In this document: one piece after another, positions 50,395 to 64,000 of the stretch
Numbering within the stretch: position 1 is the first letter of the stretch
Layout: every line of letters begins with the position of its first letter
Assembly: GCF_042242105.1 (NCBI RefSeq)
Contig: NC_092016.1
Coordinates: forward strand, 27,780,501 to 27,844,500
Source: Pempheris klunzingeri
Taxonomy: Eukaryota; Chordata; Actinopteri; Acropomatiformes; Pempheridae
Length of the DNA stretch: 64,000 bases
Reading direction: 5' to 3'
Translations under genes and position numbers: made by a program
The notes under the pieces: model-generated
The model's input: the letters and a program-made list of their open reading frames with translations, nothing else
The model's database searches: none
What the model was told of the DNA's origin: nothing

Positions 50395-50530
50395 CTCTGA
50401 GTTAATAGCTCTAATTAAAGGCCAGCTGAGGTTTGGCCAGCACTCAGGACCAGTCAGAACGAAGGAACAATTCTGTCCTTTCATTCATGAAATTACCTCT
50501 TTCCCCCACCCCACCTGGCCAGGCCCATGC
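50395..50530. promoter_or_regulatory. Candidate conserved non-coding element upstream of has3
   Basis: Non-repetitive sequence with features common in vertebrate enhancers: AGCTCTAATTAAAGGCCAGC (homeodomain TAATTA core), CAGCTG, TTCATTCATGAAATTACC, and CACCTGG. It lies 0.9 kb upstream of the first has3 coding exon. This is a visual impression only; no conservation was tested. Confidence 0.25.
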
Positions 50531-51769
50531 AGACAGACTGATATTTATATTATTATATTCAGCTCTGTGGAACACACAGGCACAGACAGGTTTATCTGCC
50601 TCTCTTGGTAAATGTACAGATTTACATCCTGCTAGTGAATCACACTTTCTCAGCAGATCTCCTTCTACATGGAAGGCAGGCTTTCCAGGAGAATCTGTCT
50701 GTGTGATACTCAGGTACTGACAGAAAGGGGACTTCTGTAAATCGAAGTTTTGGGACACATTCTCCAGCATTGTTTTTTATGTGTAACCTCTATCATGTAG
50801 ATGTTCTTTAGGCTCATCTCTAAACTAGAACTTTCCACTGACAGTTCTATTTTCTCAAAAATCTCAATCCTCTCCTTTCTCTCTTATGTATTTGTTATTC
50901 TGGTAATATTGGTATTATAGTTAATAACATTGTTGCACTCAGTTTCATTCTGAATAAGAGTCAGTCAGTCAGTTGATGATTTGAAAAAAAAAACATACAC
51001 ATTAAGTAAAATATGAAACCTAAAATGTTCAGGAGGTTCTGTGCAATCTTCAGAGGTTTGGGACAACAAATGGTTTACTCAAATAAGAATTGGTTTTATT
51101 ATCTCCTTTACTTTGCTCAGGTTTTAAGATATCTGTCTCTGAGATCTCTGTTTTCACCTCAGTACAAATAAGGTGTCATTTAGTTTGCAATGTTCAAGAC
51201 ATTGAAAATAGTATTTAAAAGATCTCAGAATGTAACAAACACTGTACCCTGAATAATCGACACAACGCACCGTCAACAATAGGGACTATTTCTTTGGCAG
51301 AAAGAGTGCTATAAGGTCATATAGTGTGTCCTTTTGATATGTATATGGATCCCATTTGGCCACTGAAGGCTGCAGAGAAAAGAGGTGCCCAACATGTGAT
51401 CCATGGTGGATTATACCAGCAGGACAAGGCAGCGTGGTTTGAATGCCCTGGGGCCACAGGCCACATAACAAGCAGACAGGAACATCGACTGCTTGATTAG
51501 AGGGTCACAGTCACCAAAGGGGGTTGTTGGTGAGAGGGGAGCTGGGATTAGCCTGGGAAGGGGGGACAGTCGCAATTAGCCCCAAGGTGACATCTGCTGG
51601 GCTTTCCTGACTGCAGCAAAATAGCAACTTGGTGTTTTACAGGATGAATGTTGGATTCTCAAATATGACTGTTGATTGCCATGCACTACAAGGAAAAGTG
51701 TACTGTCCACCTGTCTCTTTCCAATAAAAGTGATCAAAACTAAAGGTTTCTTATATATATGCTAACTAA

Positions 51770-52350
51770 GAGAAGAGAAGAGACCATATTTCTCCTGTAC
51801 TGGCTTCTCTTCATTGGCTTCCAGTAAAATCTAGAATAGAGTTTAAAATCCTTCTCCTCACCTACAAGGTTCTTAATGTTCAGGCTCCATCATATCTTAA
51901 AGAGCTCATAGTACCGTACTACCCCACTAGAGCACTGTGCTCCCAGACTGCAGGTCTACTGGTGGTTCCTAAAGTCCTCTAAAGTAGTGATGGAGCCAGA
52001 GCTTTCAGCTATCAGGCTCCTCTCCTGTGGAACCTCCTTCCAGTTTGGGTTCGGGGGGCAGACACCCTCTCTACATTTAAGAGTAGACTAAAAACCTTCC
52101 TTTGTGATAAAGCCTATAGTTCAGGTCTGGATCAGGCCTTGGACCAGCCCCTAGTTATGCTGCTATAGGCTCAGACTGCCGGGGGACTCCCATGATGCAC
52201 TGGGCTCCTCTCTCCTCCTCTTCCTCTCCATCTCTATGCTTCATGTCCCTTCAATGTCTGTTACTAACTTGGCTTCTTCCCTGGAACATTTCATATATTC
52301 ATTATTGCCATATTGCTGATTATTGGTTGGTTGGTTGGTTGAATGAATTC
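51770..52350 (+). mobile_element. LINE-like 3' fragment
   Basis: Translation with frame breaks gives LASLHWLPVKSRIEFKILLLTYKVLN, APSYLKELIVPYYPTRALCS and LWNSFQFGF. This wording recurs in the C-terminal ends of fish non-LTR elements. Then comes the non-coding tail (CCTAGTTATGCTGCTATAGG). A (GGTT)n run follows at 52325. The clade is not determined. Confidence 0.6.
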
Positions 52351-53536
52351 CTCTGATCAGCACAGTGAGGCAGAATTGAATAAATGGTAAATAATGCTGT
52401 CTGGAGGCACAATCTAGCTTGTGTCTGACTTCAGAAAGGATGTGTTTTGTCTATGTCAATGGGGACAATGGCAGTAACTTCAACGTCCCACATTGCACTG
52501 GACAGCTGCCGCGCTAGTCAAGACCTGTACTGTTCAGCCCCCCCTAAAATAAATGGCTAAGGAAAAGTGGACTTTGAACACAGACTCTCAGCAGAGTTTT
52601 ACCTGTTTGTCTATTGGAGGTGAACCTGTGTGTCCTGTTTGTGGAGCTGATGTGGCCGTAATTAAAGAATATAAATATAAGACGACACTATGAGACAAAA
52701 CATGAGGATAAGTACAAAAAAGAAAAAAAGAATTAAAAATTGTATTGAGGAAAAGTTGTTGGAGTTTGGCTGTTTAAATTCATATTTCTGAATAAAATAT
52801 ATATTATTATATAATATACTATAATAGAATAGTCACTTTTAGACTCGTGACTTAGACTGTGTTTTAAATTTTGGCCCCTTCTTTGATTGAGTTTGACCCC
52901 CCTGCTCTACAGAAACCAAACCTCATGAAATGATACATCAGCAAAATTGTGAAAGATTAAATGTAAAAAAAAAATCCCTCTGGAAAAACACTGTCAGTGT
53001 GGTAAACATGAAATATCTACCAGTTTTACAGAACTCACAGTGTAATAGTAAGTAAAACCTGAAGCTGAATGACTTTGTAGAGATACTGACCACATTCACC
53101 TGGCCTGTGTACATGTGGTCCAAGTCTATGTCCAGGGCCAGAGTGGGATCCATGTATGTCAGAAAAGCTTCTTAATTTCATATTACGCAGGTTCAAAAAA
53201 AGCCAAGGAAAAAAAAGGTATAGGAAGAAATCAATCCAGAGGTCATTAGCACCAGGTAAAAGTCATGTGGCCCAGGCATGGCAGTGTCACATGACAAGGA
53301 TTTTCTGCATCTGGGCCATCTGACTTAGTGGGCTGGGAGTCCAGGTGAGGAAGTGGGGAGTTGTTACTGAATGATGGTTTTGGCGTTGGGACAGGGACTT
53401 TTACCCAGCTGAGGTAGAAGGGGGAAGGGAGGGGTAGAGAAAATTGTTTGGTTGAAGCGTGAGAAAGAGGGAGGGAAGTTAGGGAACAGGACATGAAGGA
53501 GACAGACAGTGTTATTGAACAGTAACATGCACTCAG

Positions 53537-53675
53537 CACACTCAGTACCTTAGGAAGCACACTCAGTACCTTAGGAAGCTCACTCAGTACCTTAGGAAGC
53601 ACACTCAGTACCTTAGGAAGCTCACTCAGTACCTTAGGAAGCACACTCAGTACCTTAGGAAGCACACTCAGTACA
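53537..53675. repeat. 21-bp minisatellite, about 6.6 copies
   Basis: The unit reads CACACTCAGTACCTTAGGAAG, with an A/T variant at one position that alternates between some neighbouring units. Copies are directly adjacent without spacers. The Leu-Pro-Lys-Val-Leu-Ser reading frame over it is an artefact of the 21-base period. Confidence 0.95.
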
Positions 53676-55783
53676 TCATCTCACATCCTGGGATATTTGC
53701 TGTGATTCATTGTAGTGCTGTTTGTACTTTACAAATGTAAAACTGCATTGTTTTGAGAGAACCAAAACAGTAAAGCTGCAGTTCCAAAGCTGGAAGACAA
53801 CAACAAACTGAAATAAGGGGAAGTGCATTATTGGTGATAAGTCTCTGCAGGCCAGCTTGGTTACAAATAGTCTCCATCAAGTCTTTTATCCACACTTTAT
53901 TTCACATGTTTGTTATGTATTACCTTCTTTAGACTTTATTAAACCTATTTTTATTGAAGTGAAAATATGTTAAATACATTAAATTTCATTTAGAAATATA
54001 TCTAAAAGAAATAGAATTTGATTTAAAAACCAATTTGATCATTTTCACTCATCATTACTGAGTGGCCTACGTGCACCTGTCTGTGTACAGGTGTCCAGAG
54101 CTCACATTTAACGCAGAGGAGTTTATTGTCTCTTTAGAGGTATGCTCAGTGGGAAGGTAGGGGGTTGGTGAGCACCCAAGAAGGGAATTATGATGTCTGA
54201 GTGTCCAGGTGAACAGACTGAGGGGAGGACAGACTCTGCAGGATCATTTTCCCTGCATGAACAAACTTCAATATGTGATGAATCACAACAGCTCCCAACA
54301 GCCTGAACATCTGCTAATGTGAGTTCTGTCATCAACAGTATCAGTCTGGGTCGTGGCTGGACAGTGCTGTTATGATATGATAATCAACTGTTAATGTGTG
54401 AAACGTGGTTAAACAGAATCATTTGCCAGTAGAGGGCTCTCTCAGTGCCTCCCTCTGAGGAGTGTGGTCTGTCTGATGGCGAGTCATTTCACACTACCTG
54501 CTGCTGAAATGGGCCTAAAGTAGCCTGTGGCCATCCATTCATATTTGGTGGGGAGCAGCTCAGTTTAACAGTCCTTTAACATGTGATACAGAGTTATCCA
54601 CCTTGAACCACCTAAAGGCATACATCTCAATATTCATCATAGGTCCTAAATACGGCGAGGCCAATATAATTCAGTCTGTGTTAAACTGAGAGTAAAACAT
54701 CTGGTCATGAAATTAGCTGTATTATCCTCCAGCACCACCCAGACCCACTACTGGCCAGACTATTAGAACAGAACATTAGTCAACATGTGTCCTCTTTTGT
54801 TCAAAATATTTGTACTGGGTGTAGAATGAAGAAGGCCACCACTAGGAGCCCTTGATGTGGCTCTTGACGTTTGAGTGAGACTAATGAATCACAGTTGATG
54901 TGTTCAGCATGATAGGAAACTGGGATAGGACACAGAGCAAGATTAACATGAATTTAGAGTCAAGGGCGAATGATAAAGTCAAAAATATCTGTCTCTTTAG
55001 CTGCCAAATGCTCCATTATGTTCACCTGCTAGTTGTCATCTTTGTCTGTGTGCTGATTTGTGTTGGGTGAATAGTGTTTATCAGAGCTTTTCCTCTCAAC
55101 AGCTGTCTGCTGCTGGGCACAATGTGAATGAGAGTGATGAGACTGAAAAAACAAAGCTGCAGGCCTATATAGTTTTATGGCTAAACCACTTTATAAAAGT
55201 AGCTAACATTAGCCACCAGAAGCTACTGGTCATACCAGACCAAGTAAAGCTGCAGCAGCTTGACCCCTTGAGTGTCCTGCAAAGAGCAAAAGGTGTATTT
55301 TATTTCTTATGAATTAAATTTTTCATTTGAAAGAGCAAGAAAAGTTATAGTGCTGCTTTAATTGCATTACTTGTAGTTCATTATCTCATGATACCTGTCG
55401 GCTGAATGGTATCACTTAACTGCCCTCTTGACTGGATGAGAATGCATTGTGGATCTGCTTCACACGAGGTCTCTCTGTATACAAGTACCCTGTCAAATAC
55501 CGGCAGACTTTGTATAAAAAGCCACCACAGCAGACAGGTCTGGCGTGGCGATGATGCCATGGAAAATCAAACAAGCCAGCGTTTTCGTTGGAGTCTCCAG
55601 AAGCCTTCAGTGTTCCTGTAACTGTTTCCTAACGGTCGCTGTCTGCCTCCACAGTGGGGAAAAGCAGCACGTACATACGCACACACCAAGTCCTTAAACA
55701 ACTTCAAGAATAAAAGAGCAGCACTTCTAAATCTCCTTAGTCCCGTTCAAGTCGTTAGTTGACTGACTCATTCACTCACACAT

Positions 55784-55784
<1 letters not shown>

Positions 55785-55817
<33 letters not shown>
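55785..55817. repeat. (CA)n microsatellite
   Basis: A 33 bp CA run in the tango6-has3 intergenic region. Confidence 0.95.
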
Positions 55818-55818
<1 letters not shown>

Positions 55819-58800
55819 AAGGCAGGAAAAAATATTTTCTCTACCTCATATAGCAAACACATTCACCACAGTGCCAACATACTCAACTCTTTGTCTGACA
55901 TTATATGGCTCAGCTTTACTGTTGCTTATTCCAGTTTTTCACAAACTTTCCACATACTTTTAGTGTCTGTAGAACATGTTTGTTCTCACCTGTGAATAAT
56001 CTAATTCATTCAACCTTCACATCTGCCCAGCAAACCTGAGGCATCACTCATATCAGACCTTAGCGTAGATAATCTGGTGAATCTCTTCATCCTAAACCCA
56101 AGTTTAAATGCTAACTACCTCTTAGAGGAATGGAGGACTAGCCAAAGACTGATTTATGTTATCTGCCTGTCCTAGTGGGGGCACTACAACATAGTCTCTT
56201 AATGCAAAACATTATCAAAGACCTTACCTTCCTGATCCAGTGGACCCTGTGTCTTCGTCTCCCCCCAAGGACTCCCCCCAGATCTCCGTCCGCTTGGTCC
56301 GTCCGTCAAGCTGGGACGTCCAGCCCTCTCCTCTCCTCTGCACAGCACTCTCCTTGTTCTGTCCCCCTCCTTCCACCAGCTCACACTACATCTCTATTCC
56401 AGCTTACCCACTTAATTCAGGAGATCCCACATCCAAAAATACAGCAGGCAGCTTAGACCACTACCCTCTCTGACCCAGCCTCCCTGCTGCCTGCTCCTCC
56501 TCCTCTACCACCTCCTCCCTCTATCTTCCAGGACTGTCCCAGGGCATGAAGCCCCCCAGCTGAGATGTGATCAGAGGTGCTCAGCCAGCAGCTGATGCTG
56601 GTGCAGTCTTACATCTGTAGATCACAAGTTGGGGGCAGCAGCTACTCTGTTCTGTGCCTCTGGTGCTCTCCATTCTGGCTCCTGATTACCACGATGAGCA
56701 TGGGGCCGAAGTGATGACGATTGCGAAGATTGAGGGCAAAATTGGAAAGCTCATCCTTGGTATTGTCCTCAAGTCTTTGCTCCCTGCTATGAATCATCCC
56801 AAGGTTTCCTCACCTCCTCTTCCTCTGTCCTGCGCTGCAGTATAAACTCGTCTCCCCTGTTTGCAGCAGAGCCCAAATCCTTCTCCCCCTCTCTTCCTCT
56901 GTCACACTGTCCCTCCTGGTTGGCTGGCTGGCAGACCGACACTACTGAGCGCTACTCCACAGCTCCTCTCTCTGTCTCCTTTAATCCCCCCCACCCTCCT
57001 TGCCTCTCCCCTCCCTGGACACCCCAGCTAGCTCTTTAACTCTCTGCAATGCAGCCAGCAGCCTCCAACAAGCCTGTGGACTGTTTGACCGGAGCCCCCT
57101 CTCCTCTCCACCTCTCCGCCTCACTCAAAGCATCCTTTATGAGCCTATTTATCTACCCTCCCTCCCTCTCCTCTTCTGCTCTGAGAGGAGCTGCTGACGT
57201 CCTGCAGGTTCCACAACCGTGGCTGGGTTGGCAGCCTGAGACAAACTGCAGTACGCCCCTGAGAATCAATACACAGCTGCCAAAGCCACTCAAACACATT
57301 TCATTTAAGCCAGGTTATAGAATGCACATCACCTAAAACAAATTCTGAGGAAATAAGGCCAAATTTTCTCACTACTCTACATTTATACTCTTTCTTCCAC
57401 TCCTCTCTACATTATCCTCTCTGGCTGACTGTGACACATGGTGAAAAAGAGTAATTACTGTAATAGACCTCTCATGGCTTCAGCAGTCAAAGAGACTGAG
57501 GCTTCAGCATTCCCTCCGTCCCTCTCTCTCAGCAGGAAAAAAGAGGGCAAAACTAACCACGGATGACCACAGTACAGGTGTCAGGCCAGACTATCAAAGA
57601 TACAAACACTCACTTAGCAGGTAACCATGGTTGAAAATGGAAAAAAAATGGCCTTAAAGGAGTTCTCTACTTCACTGAGTTAATACTGCATTCTCTAATA
57701 GTTGTATTAAAAAAAGAATGGTCAAAATCAAAGCAGCACAGATGAGAGAGATGTCCTTGGTTTTAGCCCTTAAGATCACACTTCCCATTATGCAACTTGA
57801 CAGTACCATCGCTCAAGCGGTGTATCTACAGAAATACACTTCTACACAGCTAATTGGTTGATCCCACATCCTGTCCAGAGGTTTTCTCTTCAGAATTAAA
57901 GCAAACACCTCAGCATAGTACTGCCACAAGCTGAACAAAGTAAACTCAATTCTTCTTCATGGATCCTAGTATGGTTGCCCAGCTTGTCATTGGCCCTTTC
58001 CTAATCCAAATTCTTTTGTGTTCAAACATGGGAAGGCAGAACCAGCGTCCACTGCCTTTAACTAGACCTCTCCATGTCCGTTAGCAGATAAGGCTGATGG
58101 GTCAGAGAGCCTCGTATGAGGGACTGCATCGATTTAATGCAGTTTGAATTGGTTTTTTAATTGCTGCTCATTGTTTGATTTGTGCTTCTTCTGTTCTTGC
58201 AGCTCCTGACTTGACAAACTGTTTATGATACAGGTGGATGTGAGTCCAGCAGGTGCTGGGGCTGCCCCTTACACAGAAAATGGAGGGGAGTACTGAACAT
58301 CCTGTCTGCTTCTTCTTGCATAGATTGATTGATAGAATTATTCAGTTGTTATATACAGTAATTAACTTGTGTTTCTAAAATGCTTAAATTGTCTTTTCAT
58401 AGAAGCTTACTGTACCTAATACCTAAGTTATGGATATTTGTTGTCTTATTTTCAAATGCTTGTACACAGCATGCCAGAAATGAAAAGCTAGTGTTCAAAC
58501 CATAGATATTGTATAAAGCATCTGCTTCTGCAACAAATGCAGCTTAAAAGCTATATTGAAACAGCTGATGAGGATTTTTGAATGAACAACAGTAGCTGAT
58601 TTACTGTAAGTTTTATAAAATAGACTGAGCACAGCTGATTCCAATTTCAAGCAGAGACATAGTCGGGTGTCAACATTCTTTCAGTTACTTGGACATATAC
58701 AGGAAATAAATGGAATTTTCGGACTGATTTTGTCCAGTTTAGATGCAGAATAGCACACAGGAGCAGTGAGAGAAATGATGACAACAGGGAGAGATGACAT

Positions 58801-61800
58801 ACGACGACATGACGTGGATGAGAAGATGTGACCAAATGCTGATAATCATACACTGTAAATTGTAAGCAATGACTTAAAAAAGCTAGGAAACCGATTTCCC
58901 CATATTTCCAAGTAGATCTTTATTTTTAAGTAGTTAAAGCTGAACTCGTGTCATGGCAGTGAACTTGAGTACACGGAACTCAAATGTTGAATAAACAGTG
59001 CTTCTAAAAAGTTCTCCTGTTACTATAACTATTCCTATCTTTAAAATAAAGTTATCCCTGGAGCTCTGGGGGCTGTCTCATAACAGCAACAAGAATGTAA
59101 CACAACACACACAACCCAAGTTTACTTACCATACATCCATTGTCTCAAAGCATGCTGGGAAGCTCCGCTGGGTCTTGCTGATACTTTTATTTAACGGTTA
59201 CTTAACCTTTTAACCTTCTGCTCAGCCATGTGGTAGAGCACATTTTGACTCACTATATCTTATTGAAAACATGTTTTACTTACGACATCTCAACCGTTTG
59301 GTAGAGGCCAATATTTCAAAAAATGTGGGGTCTGTTCATAAAAAAACATAGATTTTTGTAATTAGTGCCCCAAGGAAATAAAATATATAAAGAATACATT
59401 TTTTCACTGCTTTTTTCTTGGTGAGGAGGTTAAAGGGTAAAGCTGATACGTTTATTTCCTTTCCACATCTTGAAGTTTAATTCATTAGTAAGAAGAAATT
59501 GTTGGTATTTAACGAACAAAATGTGGTTTTTAGCAGAAAATACATTGTGTGACACAGGTGTGCCTCTGACAACCGTCTGGTGCTACGGTCATCCAAAGCT
59601 GGATGCCGCCCACCCCCACCCAAACAAAACTTATTCTGGTGTCGCTGACTATGAATTTGCATCTTTACATTTCACATAGTCATCTGGGGATTCAGGGTGC
59701 TAATACTGCGAAACCAAAAGCACTGACTGTAGGTTTAAAGCTTCTAGTTTTGATGTTTCTCCCCATTCAAAGAACAGTTGATTTATATGAATTCAGAAAG
59801 ATAGTGGAAACAAACCGCAGTATAAGGATAGATTTACTATTCTTCCAAGTCTGTCCTTAAACAAGTCAGGCGTCCATGTGTACATAGAACCAGGTGTCGC
59901 TGTAATCATTTCTCCTCACCATTGAGAGATCAGTTCAAATACAGTTGTCCTTAATTCAACAGAAATTCACTATGCAACATGCAAATGACGCATTAGACTT
60001 TGGCAGACATATCTTCCTGACCCTGTTAAAAACCTCTCAGCGGGTTATTTGAGGACCGGTGACCGCTGACAGGAAAATACAGAACCTCCAGAGTAAACAC
60101 AGGTGTGACTTAAAGCCATAGTTTGCTGTGGAAAGGCCTAAATCTGCCACCATGATGAAAGAGCCTGCGTCGCTACACCGCCTGCCAGAGAGACACCTTG
60201 ACTCCGTATTGGGGGGAAACATCCATGGATTGCAAACAAGGCTGAAGCTCCTTATGTTTGCTGGCTGTATGTTCACACAGAGAGGCAGAGAGGGTCACGC
60301 CTCATACAACAGCCTACTAGATGAAACAAAAAGAGGAATGTCTCATTGCTGGTCATTTGACCTTGTTCACATGGAGTAGTCTCACAGTTATCCAGTCTCA
60401 ACTTGACCTAAGTGTTGTGTCAAAGAAGAAATAAAGAGGAAATTGTTTGCTTGCTAACATGTTTTCAAAGACGTAAAGATGGAACCCCATCTTTCAAGTC
60501 TGAGTTTAGTTTAGTTGTAGACAACCGGAGTAACTACACCGTCAGATTTAGTGTAACAGCTTGTTAAACCCTAGACTTTGTTCTGTACTTGACTCAAAGA
60601 GATAGAACATCGCTTCACCTACAGTGGAATGTTTTCCCACATGCATCTCAGTAACTATCATGTCTCCTTGACTGCCTCATCCCAATCATAAACCGTTTTA
60701 TTTAGAAATTCCCTCTTTATTTCTCAGCACAGCACTACTCAGATGTAGCATTCTCATTTTCTTGCATCCCATAGTTCACTTACTGACCCAGCTAAACATC
60801 CTGACAGCACTTAAACTGCCACAGTCTGAAGTTCCTGGTTTTAAGTTTTGAATAACATTTTTTGAATGAAACTTGCCCACATTACAGATCTATTTCCACT
60901 ATTAGTATAGATCTATTTCAAGTAGAACAGTATTCACAATGACCAGTAAATGGACTTCGACACATAAATCAGCAATTCCTCTTTAAGCTTGAAATCCAAC
61001 CAAAATATGAGTTTTTTGGTTTTGTACGTCTCACACAAGGCAGAAACATTCTGAAAGATCTGTGCAACTGTTAACCTTAAACATGTGATATTTGATCTTT
61101 TACTCTGGACATTAGGAGTGAAAATAATTGATTTCAAAAACATGCAGCCTCTGTCCAACATGACGTTAGTGACCAAGTGAGAATAAACACTTTGCACCTG
61201 TAAAAAGAGCAGCGGTGGACTGTTCCATTTTTCTTTTTCTTTGTCACTGGTGTGAAGTGTCCATTCTGTCTTTCTCTTACACCACCTGATTTTCAGCTCT
61301 ACACCTCTGCAGCTGTATCGCTGTTTTAGTTTCTTCTTCTCCTAACATCACCCTGTGGACTGAGCGGTCATCATCCACATCGTCTTGCTAACTGGGTTGA
61401 TTTAGAAAGCTTATTGGCCTCCTCGACTAAACTAATTCTAAACTTACTGTCGCTTTTAACAGCAGCGCGCAGTAACCTTCATTCCTCCTCCACTTCTGTG
61501 ATCATTCCTTTACTGTCAGCATTGAAGGTGTAGTTATTCTTTTGGTTTTGTCCTTGCTGTTGCCATTGTCTGTTAATTTGCCCCTTCCTGCCCTCTCAAT
61601 TCTTTTCCTCCATCCAAGGCTTAAATTTGCCGCTACATACTGGGAAAACAGTGGTGCTTTCAATAGAAACAGTACGTTATGTGCGTTTAAAACTTTATTT
61701 TGGATGTGGGTTGTTGATGGTACTGTAGAGATGATGTAGGGTTCCTTTTTCTAAGGAAAGACTTGATATACGCAGTACACATAAACAAAGTCCTCTAGAA

Positions 61801-61844
61801 GTCCAAACTATGAAGGAGTTCCCCTCAGAAATAACATTTGAGCT

Positions 61845-64000
<2,156 letters not shown>

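Larger units (their letters stand above)
49543..61690. other. Intergenic region between tango6 and has3 (has3 upstream DNA)
   Basis: No protein-coding exon was recognised in 12 kb. A pyrimidine-rich acceptor-like tract ends at 49543 (minus strand). It also holds a degenerate trinucleotide zone (49930-50260), a candidate conserved element (50395-50530), a LINE-like 3' fragment (51770-52350) and a 21-bp minisatellite (53537-53675). A CA array is at 55785-55817, and a C/T-rich, CpG-poor stretch lies at 56240-57200. From 57.3 to 61.7 kb I see ordinary AT-rich sequence. Confidence 0.5.

Noticed and set aside
53537-53675. CRISPR-like array
   Set aside because: Units are adjacent 21-mers with no unique spacers, and the host is a vertebrate. 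It is a minisatellite.
56175-57336. Several Pro/Ser/Leu-rich frames of 60-95 codons
   Set aside because: C/T-rich low-complexity DNA. The frames overlap each other, lack splice-consistent neighbours and match no family I know.

Overview
The window is animal nuclear DNA, almost certainly from a spiny-rayed (percomorph-type) bony fish. It has intron-containing genes with GT/AG junctions, long dinucleotide microsatellites, Tc1/mariner, hAT-like, LINE and tRNA-headed SINE repeats typical of teleosts, and proteins that align end to end with vertebrate families. There are no operons, ribosome binding sites or CRISPR arrays.

Layout, left to right. 1) The 3' half of zc3h18 (+, eight coding exons, 898-14580), with introns carrying a 260 bp TG array, LINE scraps, a small Tc1-like non-autonomous element, a nearly complete Tc1 transposon and a decayed Tc1-like element split by a SINE. 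2) A repeat-rich gap of about 7.7 kb with one 150-codon orphan frame. 3) il17c (+, three coding exons, 23358-24879). 4) utp4 (-, 16 coding exons, 34600 down to 26880), head to head with 5) chtf8 (+, three coding exons, 35061-39592). The first intron of chtf8 is mostly a 1.05 kb self-complementary hexanucleotide array. 6) A gap with LINE, SINE and MITE copies. 7) has3 (-, four coding exons, 49542 down to 45691). 8) A 12 kb gap that probably holds the has3 5' untranslated exon(s) and control DNA. 9) The last coding exon of tango6 (-, 62021 down to 61845), whose remaining exons lie to the right of the window.

The genes are housekeeping and signalling neighbours, not one pathway. zc3h18 links capped nuclear RNA to the exosome. 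il17c is an epithelial cytokine. utp4 is a nucleolar SSU-processome protein. chtf8 is a subunit of the Ctf18 clamp loader. has3 is a plasma-membrane hyaluronan synthase. tango6 is a secretory-pathway/Golgi organisation protein. The order tango6-has3-chtf8-utp4 matches the human 16q22 block, and zc3h18-il17c matches the human 16q24 block; here the two blocks adjoin.

I found no new multi-gene system. The points most worth a second look are the three-letter hexanucleotide array beside the utp4/chtf8 promoter, a duplicated splice donor in zc3h18 that would add 17 in-frame codons, the cluster of very long G/C homopolymers between 13 and 34 kb, and the nested transposon history. Exon boundaries were worked out by hand from reading frame, GT/AG sites and remembered family sequences; no alignment was run.
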